Assembly: GCA_004794655.1 (NCBI GenBank)
Contig: SMMW01000001.1
Location: 16,432,501 to 16,496,500 of the forward strand
DNA: 64,000 nucleotides
From: Marisa cornuarietis
Lineage: Eukaryota > Mollusca > Gastropoda > Architaenioglossa > Ampullariidae
Direction: 5' to 3'
Position 1 is the first letter of the stretch, and the number at the start of each line of letters is the position of its first letter. A program made the translations under genes and the position numbers. Shown here piece by piece: positions 41,278 to 53,400 of this stretch. The notes beneath the pieces are model-generated. The model saw only the letters and a program-made list of their open reading frames with translations. It searched no databases and was not told the origin of the DNA.

Positions 41278-44200
41278 ATGTTCTCTGTCTTTAGGCTACT
41301 TGCAGATTGGTGGCAGAATTTTGCCCTCTGGGCTCTTTACACGCTTAGAAAGACAATAGAACGTGTCATACTTTATGCTGCGTTCGGCTCATTTTTAGCA
41401 TGGCTTGCTGTTGTGTTCTATGCCACTTTTTATCACGTCTACATGCCATCTGCATCTCTGGCACGATCAGCACACTTCAAGTTTAGGTAAACAACAGTCG
41501 ACGAAACTGTATACTTCAAAAATAATTTTGATAATAAGATTCTCGATTAACATTTGACCGAGCGAGTTGGAGCATAAAATGATTTTTTTCGCATTCATTC
41601 TGATGTTAGGTTTATAGGATGTATGCTGCCTTTAAAAACGAAAGTTTTAAATTAATACTTTTCATTAAAAAAAATTCCCAATGTACGCATTCCATTATAG
41701 AAATTGAATAACCTGTAGCGGGGAAATTCCATTAACATGCAGAACAGGTTTCTGGAAATTGTAGTAAGGATAAGTGACCCAATGCTCGATAGAAAAGAGA
41801 TTGTATTAGTGGTGCAAGTAAAACGTATTATTTTATTTATATACATTTATGAAACTGGCCAAAATTGCAGAAATGATTATTGATTTTAGTGAATGGATCA
41901 TATTATACCCCCTGTTTCCTTCTGTGTGTACATCAAATAACACAAATCGGTAACCCATGATGCATAGGTAGAGCAATTTAATAAAATTATAATATTTATA
42001 CAAATATTTTGCAATATAATACTTTTTATACTATCATTTGAAAATGAACATATCACTTTTTGTTACCTCCCTTTTTAACGTAGCAATGAAGAAATAAAGG
42101 AAGATTTTAAAGCTGCTATACCTTCTAGAAAGAATCTTCTGTGAATTAGTTTAAAGGTTGCAGTCATAAGGACTGCATAATGAGCATTTTCCTCTGCCTT
42201 CAGTTGTTAACAATCTTATCAGTCCCCCAAATTTTCAAAATCATGACAATGTCTAAGGATATGTACCTAATCTTCTTTCAGAGTTTGTCCATCTGGAGTT
42301 GGTATGTGTTCCTTCCCCATGGCAAATATCACACTTTCTGAGGAGGGAAGGGCAGAGGTATGATATGTTATGTTTAAAAAATAATAGATTTTGTATCTTG
42401 TTGATGTATTTTTATTGGAAATAAAAATGTTTACAGGTTTTTATGGGGATTTTGTTTTGATCACACATTTAGTGAAAGTTGATATAAAACTTTAGACTTT
42501 GAAACAAGGTTTGTCAAACATCTTGATTTACTTCATTTAAAAATTGAAAATTGCAGATGTCTTTAGTAATTAGAGAACCCATTCAAACATTTTCATTCCA
42601 GTAGAGCAGCATTTTGCACAATTATACAGAGGATGTTTTCTTACAAAGTGGTCATGTTAATAAAGTTGTCTGCAAAAATCTTAAGTCTTTGTACATACTG
42701 CATTTGTTCTAAGCAAATTAACATTATGTTTTACATAACAGTTCATACACTAGAAGGTGGGATCTTCTTAAGCATGGAAGAACTGACGTGTAAAAAAGAA
42801 ATAATTTCCCTTTTTTGGGCTTTTGTTTGTGACTGTGTTTTTGGGTGGAAAGAATGTTGAAGTATGTGTGTGCATATGGATCTCTGTTAAATTTCTAATT
42901 ATGCAAGGCAGTAACATTTCATCTTATGAACTTTTGCAATCTTGAGTAAAGAGAAAGAACATGATGAAGCCAAAAAACTAGGTAGCAAGCTGCTTGATTT
43001 CTTTTCTGGCATATTAATGTATAGGCTGGGAAGCTATTACATGCATAGGCTTAGCTTGTTCCTCAACCCATTCTCCAGATTTCCCTTATATAATCTGTGT
43101 TTCTTCTTTATAGGTTCTGGGCAGAGGTCAGCAGTATCACATTTCCTTTGATCTGGAAGTTCCTGATTCAGTGACAAACAGAGATTTAGGTGTGTTTGTT
43201 ACTGGCATCATTTCATCCATAATATTTCCAAAAAGAATTCATGTAAAATAAGTATTAGAATTCAGTGCCTATTTTCTTTGAATGAAAATCTGAAGCATTG
43301 TTTGCAAAGTGCTCATCCTGGGATTATGATGCATATGCATGCACAGAGCACACACCCACAAAGTTTTTGTTTTCATAATCTACACACTAAGTGTAACCAT
43401 TGTCACTGCAGGTACATTTATGATCATCATGAGAGTGTATGACAGATTTGGCAACATCGTACAAGAATCATCTAGGGCAGTGAGTTTTTATTATATATTG
43501 AGATTACATTATAGAAAATGTCAGCAGGGTAAGATGAAACAAGAGGTTGGCTGGTTTATCTTCTGAGGCCATAATTTGAGTAAAAGATGGTGGCATCTAG
43601 ACATGAGAGCCAGGAGTGGCTTTACTGATTGCTAGAAACATTAACATCAGAACCAGAATCTCAAAAAAGGTCCCGCTTTATGACTCTGAGACATGGTGCA
43701 TTAATGGTACTATTTTTTCTCTCTTTCACAGCATGAGATATTTAGGTGATTGTTTTAGGTAATAAACGATGGTCAGTTGTGGTGGGTGCGGCTAGCAGAA
43801 CTATTGGTTGTAGGCACAATCTTTGCTGATATATCCCAAATGTGTATTTGCATGCTCACATGTGTTTTGGTATCTATGGTGAATCTGAAATGTGTGGGTG
43901 GTGTACGTGAATGAGAGATAGAGAGAGAGAGTGTGTGTATGCATGCACATGTATTTTTTTGTGTAAATGGAGTAATTTTGGGGGTGTACAATTGTTTGTT
44001 TGTTTGTGTTTAACGCTATGCCAGCAACTAAGACGAGATAAGTAATCCTACTTTAAAATGTTTAGGGACAAAAACCCCAAGTGATATAACTATAGCATCT
44101 TAAAAAATAAAAACCCATACAAAAAGCAGGAAACACATTTGAGAGTGGGGAACTTGTAAGGGGTGTACAAGATTGTGTGAGTAGTGGCTTCTGCAGGTGT

Positions 44201-45818
44201 GGGTTTGTGTGATTGGTATTTGTTGAATAAGTGGTGGCCATTATTAAAACGTATTCCTAGTGTTGTATCACTTGGCAAATAAATGAATTCTTCTTTCTTT
44301 AGTTTCATATGCCACTGTAAGACTCTATTTAGATTTTTGCTTTGTTATTTGACAACATGCTAGAAGCCATCTTATGATAATCAAAATGAGACGATTTTAC
44401 CGCAGCAATTAATCATGCATACCTTTTTTTCCTATAATAGCTGGTGGAATTGATGATATTTTTATTTTAAGACTTTATGCTTGATCAAGCGTTTTTGAGA
44501 TTTCAACTTTATTTTTACTTTTTTTTTTGCATTTGCAGACAGCTTTGCGTTACCAGTCTAATCTGCTGCAGACCATACAGACAGTGTCATTGTCTCCCCT
44601 CTATTTACTTGGCTTCTTCGAACAGAAACAAATCCTCAGCATAGAACTATTTGATAAATTTTGGGATGATGTGGTAAGGCATGAGTGTGTTAATGAGGGA
44701 GTGAATAAATAAACTGTTTTCATCCAAAGACATGCATGTGCTGTAAGAGAAAGTACATATGTTTCATGAAAGGCCTTTATTTTTTTTCCAAAGTAGCTGT
44801 TGATGACTTTAAAAACAAGAACATAAGGTTAAAGTACCTTACTGGGTGCAGATATAACTCCCAACCTAAATATCAAGAACAGCATGTTTTAGGTGTAAAC
44901 AAAGGCCACTTGGATACACATCAACAAACTTTTAATAAAAATTTGTAATAAATATTTTTTTAACCCCTAAACAGTACCACCCAGCAGTAGGAGCACTGAT
45001 TGAAATCCATAGCAGGCAACTGGAATTTTACTCTGGTCAGCTTAAGTTCCATGCTGTGTACAAGGGTCTAAGGTATAATGTTCAGAATAAAAAGTTTTTA
45101 TGTTTTTTTATGTCTTCTGGTGTAACTTGTACTTAGAATATTTTACATCTAGTCTAAAAATGATCTCTAGTAGTATTTACATGTATTTTAAAACAAACTT
45201 CAATGCCAGATGCTAAATCAGTAAATACCTGGTTCTACAATTAACATGAGGTATTTGTCTTCCCCCATTGCAGATATTTCCTCTTTTTCTGGCCATTCAC
45301 AAGTGCTTTAATAGGAATTACCTTCAATTTTTTGTGGCTGTCTTTGGTATCACTACTGTCCTGGTATAAGATCAGCACACAGAACATAGAAATGCTGGAG
45401 GAGCCTGAAAAACAGGAGCTAACATATCAGGAAAGGGAGGACCGCTTAGGCATTTTACTAAAAGAGGACAAAAAATCAGAAGAGGAGATGCAGAAAGGTA
45501 AAGCAATATTACATTATTCTTCTTACTGTGTCAGTTTTAAGGAGTGGTCATGTTATCGTGTATTATTTAAAGTTTCTTAAAAACCAAATGTTATTTGCAA
45601 TATTTGTCTTTATTTCAGGTTGCATTCAGCAGTTTATAATGACACCTGCTTTAAGACCAGCTGAAACTGTTGGGAAAAAGTCCTTAAATTTTAAGGAATC
45701 ACAAGATTCATCTGAGGAAGATTTTTACAAGGTAGAAGATTCTGTGCGACAAGTGGACAAGGAACAAACTTTTGAGCTTCGACAAAGGTTTTCCTTTAAC
45801 TCTGACTCTCTGAACTAA
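41278..45818 (+). CDS. BSCL2: Seipin, ER lipid-droplet assembly protein
   Basis: Eight coding exons join in phase into 361 aa: 41278-41486, 42282-42357, 43114-43189, 43412-43479, 44539-44673, 44975-45072, 45274-45497, 45619-45818. Seipin forms ER rings at lipid-droplet contact sites and controls triglyceride flow and droplet size. The first membrane segment is near residues 30-52 (VILYAAFGSFLAWLAVVFYA). The conserved lumenal domain follows, with CSFPMANITL, GQQYHISFDLEVPDS, NRDLGTFMI, SLSPLYLLGFFEQKQ and GALIEIHSRQLEFYS. The second membrane segment is near 227-252. The cytosolic tail of about 100 residues is Glu/Lys-rich and I cannot match it to known seipin tails, which is normal for the family. 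NIT in the lumenal domain matches the N-glycosylation site (NVS) of human seipin. The upstream neighbour is divergent. Confidence 0.94.
43980..44060 (+). repeat. Dispersed repeat fragment with a GCCAGCAACTAAG core
   Basis: A (TTTG)n run leads into TTTAACGCTATGCCAGCAACTAAG in a seipin intron. The same GCCAGCAACTAAG core occurs at about 51842-51854 in PNP intron 2. I read both as fragments of one dispersed repeat; its ends and class are not visible. Confidence 0.35.
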
Positions 45819-46299
45819 TCTTTTGTCTGGAAGCATTCTGCATACATAAAAATGATTGTTCTTATGCCCAGAGTCTATTTTCCTTTACTTTGATAGAGAT
45901 TTGGTTTCCTAAATTTTTATTTTGAGTGACAAACAGTTGTTGCTGGATTCATAGACAATTAACTAAAAATACAAATCAAATACAGCTCTGGAAATTTTAC
46001 ATGTGATTTTTGGAAACTTACATTATTCAAGAATTACAACTAGGAGAAAAACAGTGTTAACATCAGTTTGCCTGGTTTTCGATGTAGGGTGGTTTTTTTT
46101 TGTAATATATATTCATCTTTACCTTCATCCATCTTCTATTATGTAAGTGTTTAATTTGAATATTTTATGTACATAAACAATGAAGCTACTAACTGTTATA
46201 CAGACTTTAGTGACAAGATTGATAACCATATGTTTATAAAACATTTTGCATTTATTACTTTTGCATGAATTTAATGCAATTTGTCTGAATGTTAAGGGG

Positions 46300-46305
46300 A
46301 ATAAA
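46300..46305 (+). terminator. Poly(A) signal candidate for seipin
   Basis: AATAAA about 480 bases after the seipin stop and just before the LINE fragment. Confidence 0.45.
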
Positions 46306-46429
46306 AGTAGGTACAACTACTGTTTGATATTTAATTTTTAAAAAGTTTTGACACAAAAATAGGCATATAAATACTTCAAAATGTCTCCTTCCTAACATTC
46401 CATAAGTACTGAAAATTTAGGGGAGGTTT

Positions 46430-46928
46430 TTGTTAACTACTCCTCATCTGACGACTGTCTCCTAACTATTCCTGTCACCAGAATAGCAAAACATTGTCAC
46501 AGGATCTTTAGTTACTGTGCAGTGAAGCAATGGAAATCTCTTTCTTTCCATATCCGACACATGCCCACTATTGAATCCTTTAAATGTGCACTGAAAATGC
46601 CCCTCTTCCTTAAGCATAACTCCTAGCATGTTCCCACAGTGCTAGTCCTTTCCCTTCCCCTCTTCTCCGCTTATTGCTACTTCCCTGCTTGTCTTCCTTT
46701 TGCAAAATCATGATACTCTCAGTCCTTGTTACTTAGATCCTCTTTACATCTTCTGTATTTGTCTTTATCCATCATTGGTGCTGTTGTTTATCCTTCTGTC
46801 GTTTACATGTTTTTTGTTCTTCTGTCCCTCGTATGTTGCCCATGTCTCGTTTTTGTTCATAAGCACTAAGAGCCTGCTTCTTAGGAGTGTGTATTGGGCA
46901 TTTTGCATTTATTATTATTATTATTATA
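46430..46928 (+). mobile_element. LINE 3' end: RT C-terminus, 3'UTR and (TTA)n tail
   Basis: 46474-46626 is open and encodes a typical reverse-transcriptase C-terminus, with AVKQWKSLSFHIRHMPTIES and FKCALKMPLFLKH before a TAG stop. About 280 bp of 3'UTR follows, ending in ATTGGGCATTTTGCATTT and a TTA repeat. An inverted, more diverged copy of the same 3' end lies at 56.88-57.27 kb. The rest of the element is missing, as expected of 5'-truncated insertion. Confidence 0.75.
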
Positions 46929-48079
46929 AATCTAGATTTTTTTAAATTTTTTTCTTTAGTCATATCTCAGCTACCTTGCTATCCGTTAAAAAAATGAATA
47001 GCAGTATCTGTATACTGAGTGGCTTGGAACCATAGCACATGCATCAAACCCGAATACTTTTATACCAGTTTTAGAGATTTTAGGGTCATTTACTTGATAT
47101 CAAAATGCCCGAATCCAAATAATTAAAAAAGTATGGAAATGGACTTACTATACTTGACAGATACTTCTTTGTTGATTAGCTATAGTCCATGGCACTAAGG
47201 ATACTTGTGATGCTACTCAAAGTGAAATTGCAATTTGTCTGATAATCCAAGTTTATGCTGCTTGCTTTTGGAATTCTTTACCATTTAGAGATGTGAAGAT
47301 ATGCAGACATCTGCATACCTCCATGGAAACTGGGGCTTGCTGGAGAGATTAGATGGGATTTCTTTGCCAAACATCTGTATTCTTATAATGGAATGGGCTG
47401 TTTCATGTCAGATATAGGGGAAGAAAACATTGACGATGTGGTTATCAGTATGTCAGCCAGTGCACAAAACAATGTTCAATGTTGACAAGAATGACAGAAG
47501 AATATGGAAAAAAAGAGATTAGCCAGACATAATTCAATTGTTTGCATACACTGATTAGAACAATTCGTAAATAGTTTGAACCACTGTTCAAGGTCTCTTG
47601 ATAAATGCTTTATTATATGGTGTAAATATTAACAAACGTTAAATGACCATAAATGAAAGATAATCAAATGACACAGATTTTGTAAATGAGATATAAGTGC
47701 TCAGCAAATAATGGTTGGTTAAGTGATTATTTGTAATAATAACAAACTTAATCACAGAGAGAAAGGTGTTTATGTCAAAACAGTATGTTGACTGGAAGTG
47801 TCAAAGGCCAGTCAGTGGCAATAGGCTGTATTCAGAGTTTGGTTCTTAGTAGTCCACCATGTTATACGTAATATTGCATTTTTGCTTGTGGAAGGAATGA
47901 CAAATTAGGATGCGTGATTCAAAAATCAGTGAAAGTAAGTCAGCTCCAAGAATTTGAGGCTATTTATAGTTTTCTAGAGACAAAAGTCTTGTTTTACTTT
48001 TTCAAAGCTTAGTGCTTTGACTAATGTTTCTTGAAATAAAGTTTCTAGTCTTTTATACTGTAATTGCTCAGTTACAGAG

Positions 48080-48085
48080 TTTATT
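48080..48085 (-). terminator. Poly(A) signal candidate for PIGF
   Basis: TTTATT on the plus strand is AATAAA on the minus strand, about 206 bases past the PIGF stop, a normal distance for a short 3'UTR. Confidence 0.5.
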
Positions 48086-48290
48086 TCATTACACCCAAAA
48101 AACAAAGGTGGTGTGAAAAGTCCTAGACAATTTTAAAAAACAAATTTAGTCTCAGGCTGAAATGACATTTTAGTTAACTTAAGTCAGGCCCACACACTTC
48201 CAAGCACTCTAGTAGCATACATGAATGTGGACAGGGTGTGCATACAGTTACGTTCTCTCTCTCTCACACACACACACACACACTCTTATG

Positions 48291-50096
48291 CTATATTAGC
48301 TTCATCTTGGACAGCTCTTTATATTTGTAGGGGATATAAACGGCAGCAGTCAGAAGACCAAGGCAGTACCCAAACAGTGATCCTAAGACACAGCTGACTG
48401 GCCACACCTGCAAATGGTCCTGAATATTGATTGCAGTTTCTCAAAAAATTACTTAACTCTAGAGAGATGCAGTGGAAAAAAAGTTACTAACACTTTTTTC
48501 ACTAAAAGCAGACTAGTCATTCATCAATTTAAGTCATAAATTTGTCAGACAATTTGGGTAATACTCTTACTATGTTGTTAGCTGAACCCAAGGTCCCTTA
48601 CACAATTAGTCGAGTGCTTACTTACTAATAAAATGAGTGTTACAAATAATAATTTAAGGTAAAGAATATTAATCCTTTCAGCACAGACATAACCTTAGGT
48701 CAATTTTGATTTTTCAACATTTCAGGGAATACAGGTCAATATGGTTATAGAAGTAAGTGCTTCTTCTGAGGTTATTTTACAATCCTCCAAAATAGAATGA
48801 CAGTAATGCATTACAGGGACAAAGTTTCACAAATAAAAAAAAACATTTGCTTCATTTAATCCATTTATTCTTATTCAATTTCAATGCATAGCAGAGATTT
48901 GTAATAATAAATGGTCTTTTGCCTACTAAGCAAAATGAAAAATATTACTGCATTAGGTATAACAGGTTAACCTGGAAATTAGCATTTTCACAATTTTTTT
49001 TAAAACCTATTTCATATTTTCCTATTGTTTGTAATAAGTGTAAACTTCCAGCAAACCTGCCAAGGCCGGTCCCAGTCCAATGGAATAGGGAAAGCACCAA
49101 GCCAAGCCCCAGCTAGGGTACACACTGATGTTAAGTACACAGCTGTTTCTGCTCCCAGTGTTGAGCTGTTAAGGGGTAAAACATAGTATTTAGAGTACAT
49201 GCTATATTTATGCATGTTTATAAAATTTTGATGCTGTTAAAAAACCTGTGTGCATGAGTGTATGTGATTCGGTGTGGAGGGTGCTACAAACAAACATTAA
49301 TACAGTGGTCATCTTTCATGACAGCTAGTTGATATTTTTGCCATTACAGTTAGCTAGAATGCACTAATAGTAATACACCCTCAAAGAAAGCCATCTGCTG
49401 CCAAGGAAAAAAAATCCCAAAGATTATTGTGTTGTAGGGTTACCAAGAACCCTGTGGTGTTGATTTACCTGAAAGAGGCATATACTGTTGACCATCTGGA
49501 TATGTCAGACCCAAGAAGACAGCATGATGGTACCACAGTTAGTGTTGACAATAACATGGCAAAATGGAATGTTTCTCTGCTTGACCTGTGGTTAAACAAT
49601 ACAGCATTCATGAAAGATGTTAATTAGTATTTGATGAAATAATGAACCCCTGATCAAAGGGATCATGCCATTGAAAATATACACAGTGAAAAGGGGGTAG
49701 GAATAAATGCATAGAACATTGCTCTTGTATCTTTCTTTGAAAGACCTTAATAAAACCAAATCTGCACTGCACTTACTCGACAGCTGGCGCGCCAAACAAA
49801 ATAGCGATAGAGTGGTAGACGATACAACTCAATCCGACGATGAAGCAGCACTTAAAGATGCTTTTAACAGAAAAGCGAGCATACGACAAGGCCGCTAGGA
49901 CAATGTATGCACTCCCCGTTACAAGTATTATTATTTTGACGCTGATAAGAGGTTCTGCTACGATATCGACAGGAAATTTAATGGTCAGAGACAAACCTAG
50001 TGTTCCGCTTAACAGAAAACACCACATAATGCATAAAGTCGTTATAAACCTAATTGAAGACTTCGGTGGAATTTTACCGGTATTAAACGACGCCAT
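48291..50096 (-). CDS. PIGF: PIG-F, GPI-anchor ethanolamine-phosphate transfer subunit
   Basis: Four exons join in phase into 220 aa (human 219): 49777-50096, 49469-49585, 49057-49165, 48291-48407. PIG-F is a multispanning ER membrane protein that stabilises PIG-O and PIG-G, the enzymes adding ethanolamine phosphate to the third and second mannose of the GPI anchor. Family blocks seen are ILFGAPAVESS, then ETFHFAMLLSTLTVVPSCCL, GAWLGAFPIPLDWDRPWQ and VWPVSCVLGSLFGYCLGL. Several hydrophobic stretches of membrane length are visible, four of them in exon 1. The C-terminus KMKLI fits a KxKxx ER-retrieval signal. The start ATG is 337 bp from the divergent PNP start. Recognition is firm from the FPIPLDWDRPWQ block and the matching length. 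Confidence 0.95.
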
Positions 50097-50433
50097 GCTG
50101 GTAAGGGAGAGTACTTCAAACTTCCCCCCCCCCCCGCCAGAATGTATCCCTACAAACAAAGTAACATTTGAAAACAGATCTTTTAAATACCAAAAGATAT
50201 ATGAAATTTCCTACTTCTGACAATATTCAAAATCACAGCGTCATAGGAAAAATGTGTCCCGATGTAACGTTGAACTGTCACCTTCACATGTAAAAGGGGG
50301 TTGGGAGCAGGGCAGGCTTTGGTACGGAAGTGACAGAGGTCTTCGCTTATCTTTCGTCTTTTAAGCCACTTCAGATATCTGACGTTTATAACAGTCTGTT
50401 GTAACAAAGCTAAAAAGAAGAAGAATTGTAGTT
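50097..50433. promoter_or_regulatory. Divergent promoter region, PIGF / PNP
   Basis: Only 337 bp lie between the two start codons. The stretch includes a C12-type homopolymer run near 50127-50138 and no clear TATA box. A shared bidirectional promoter is the simplest reading. Confidence 0.6.
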
Positions 50434-53400
50434 ATGGCTGGTATAAATGATATGTCATCCTCAGGGTAAGTTTCGATTAGGTAAAAATAAAATGTAACAA
50501 GATGACTTTCTTATTTTATTGAGATCGATTATAGTTATCAAAAGATGACAAAAGGTTTAAGAACACTGAGCAGGCACTGAAATTCCATCGAAACGAGATG
50601 AGGGGGCTCAAGCGGAAAACCCTAAGTCGTGATCGAAGCTACCCTGTGGGCTGTCAAGAACCTCTTCCGGGCAATTTTTTTAGAGGCTATTTAGTGGCAA
50701 GAGGGAGAAAAAAAAACCCAAAATAGTTGCATGCAGTTTCAGCCTTTATGTGAAGATTGGTGATCATTAAGTCCAAACAATTAAAGTCTAATACTACAAT
50801 ACTATGTCAAATAATGAATGTTGCAAGGTGTCATAGTTCATAGCCAAACGCAGGGTGATAAATTCCTGCATTCCATCTTCTGAAATTTATAAAAATTTAG
50901 ATGATGTCATAAATAAGAAAAACGACAAAACTCAGAGATAAACCCTCTTCTGTATAAACTATAATAATAATGATAGTGTTGATGATAATAAACCATGCAA
51001 AAGAAAGCTCAACATGCAGTATGATTGAAAAGGATAAAAAGGCCTGTAAGAAGTGAACATAAACGAAAAAAGCTAAGAAGACATTAGGCATACAGAATTA
51101 GTAGAGGGCAGGAACATCCACCAGCACCCCATGTATTGGAGAAACTGTTTTTGAAAAAAAACAAACTAAGATGGTAAAGTAAGAGGGGCTAGGAATTTGA
51201 AAGGAAATAAGCGAGGCCATTACTTTTTTTAAGCTTCATGAAAGGAACAGTACCTTTGACTTATGAATCTGATTCATTTCTATCAACACTTTGTTGACAG
51301 TGAAAGAATGTATGTTGTATGAATTGCATGTTATATGAATTGTTGTATAATGAGAAATGTGTCAGGAAACAGTATATCTTAGGGTTATGCATAAAAAAGC
51401 CCTTGTATTTTACAAGACATTTATCCCAGAATGTATGTGTTTATAACTACAGTTGCAAGTAACTGTTCAAAAGATGATTTTATTGTCTTTGTAGGCATTA
51501 AAGAAGTAACGTTCATGTATTTTATTTTTGATTTTGATGTTCAATTTCAGATATTCTTTTGATGAAGTGCAAAGTATTGCTGAGAGCATAAGGAACCATA
51601 CCAAGATCCAGCCAAAGATTGGTATTGTTTGTGGCTCAGGGCTAGGAGATTTAGCTAACCATGTAACTAATTCTGATACCATCTGCTATTCTCAAATTCC
51701 AAAGTTTCCTGTTAGCACAGGTAAGTAAAACAGGTATTTTGAAATATCTCAGGTGGTGGATTTTATTGCTGTTAAGGATAGAATGATACGACTTGTTATA
51801 CATACAGATTGGGGAGGTAGGGGACTGGTATTTTATGCCGAGCCAGCAACTAAGGTTATATCACAGCAAGGCAGCCAGCCCTGTAAACGGATGCTACATG
51901 CAGAGAAAGAACACCACGGTCTGTACTTTCTGGAGTCTCTGAATGAGGTATGAGGGGCAGCCTGCCAGCAAGGAGTTGCAGTAGTCAAGTCGAGAAAGAA
52001 CAAACGCACAGACAAGTGTTCCACTCCACCGGCTAAGCCTCACTTTGCTATTAGCTCTCTAGAAGCTTGTATTAGCGATGTCAAGGGCTGGGTGGTAAAA
52101 AACAAGCTTAAACTATACGATGATAAAATGGAAGCATGGCAATTGTCAAGGATCACGTAACGTGCAGACAGGTCACAGCACACACTGACCACAAGGCGTT
52201 TTTCACGTACTCTTACGCAACAAAATACAAAGATTTTTACGTGGGTTCCTCTATAATTTTTCGCAGACAACCTTTCTTTTCTTTCCAAAATCCGCCCGTT
52301 TTTCGCCTCTCCCTAGCAGACGACACCCTACAGTCCTACACCATTCCTGGTTTTACGTCACGCCCTCTACACATTGCCCCTTTTCTCCTTGATTTTATTT
52401 TGAATGCAAGTTGTTACTCACACCAAGAGAATTCGCAATCGTGATTGCGGTCTCAGCTTGATCCCTCTTTTTGATCACATCTTTCTTGGAGAGTTAGTGC
52501 TTTTCTTTGTCGTTTCCGCTTTCGATTTGGTAACGTTTATCGATTCCGCCATTGGGTAAGATCTACGGATCTCTGGAGCAATACATAAATACCTGTACTG
52601 AGTAGGACAAAGAGGCTCTCCGAAAATGGTCGCAAGAACTTTTTTTTCTAAACATGTGACTTGCAAGTGATCGTAATGAAAATTGACTGTCCCGCACTTG
52701 TAAAATTTATATAATTTTATTTTGACGTTGAAAGTGTTTGGATCTATTGGCTGGATTCTACTCCCCCGTGCTTCATTCGCTTCGGCAGCGACCTTAAGTT
52801 GCAGTGAATAATTGATGAGACAATCACCCTTTTGCAGTTTCTGCATGATAATATTTCTTCATATTCTCAAGATTACTCAATATCTTCTCAGTATTCTCCT
52901 GATGTCACCAACCCTTATTCTCTGGAGTCGTTACCATTAAATCTGCAGTGATCGCCCTTTACTGCCTTTACGCAGCGAGTCTTCGCATTGTTCTTCGTTC
53001 TACGCCTTTGTGACCTTTCATGATCTTGTTCAGCGCAATGAGTCCGCCTTTGGCTGAGATATTGGGCTTTATAAATTTTCACTTATTATTATTATTAAAA
53101 GAAAAAGACACAACAATGAAAAAGTATAGTCTCTTTCAAAATGTACTTAATTTATTTTACGTGATTTCTGCATAAAACATATGTATAGGGTAAAAGGTCA
53201 ACCAGAAGCAGTCTTAATGTACTTAATTTTTTTTCAACACGTGAATTTTGTAAAAAGTCGTAATAGAGCTCAAATCACGTTCGCGATCGGTGCTCAAACT
53301 GTCGGCCGTAAGTCAGGTTGGGGAGGTAGTCGGAATAGGGATGACGTTTATATAGGAAAATGCAATCCGTGACACTTTTGTGAGTCATAACTTAGAGGAC

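Larger units (their letters stand above)
45819..48290. other. Convergent seipin / PIGF 3' region with LINE fragment
   Basis: Contains the seipin 3'UTR with an AATAAA at 46300-46305, a LINE 3' end at about 46.43-46.93 kb, and the PIGF 3'UTR read from the other strand with an AATAAA at 48080-48085 (minus). No other coding sequence is recognised. Confidence 0.6.
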
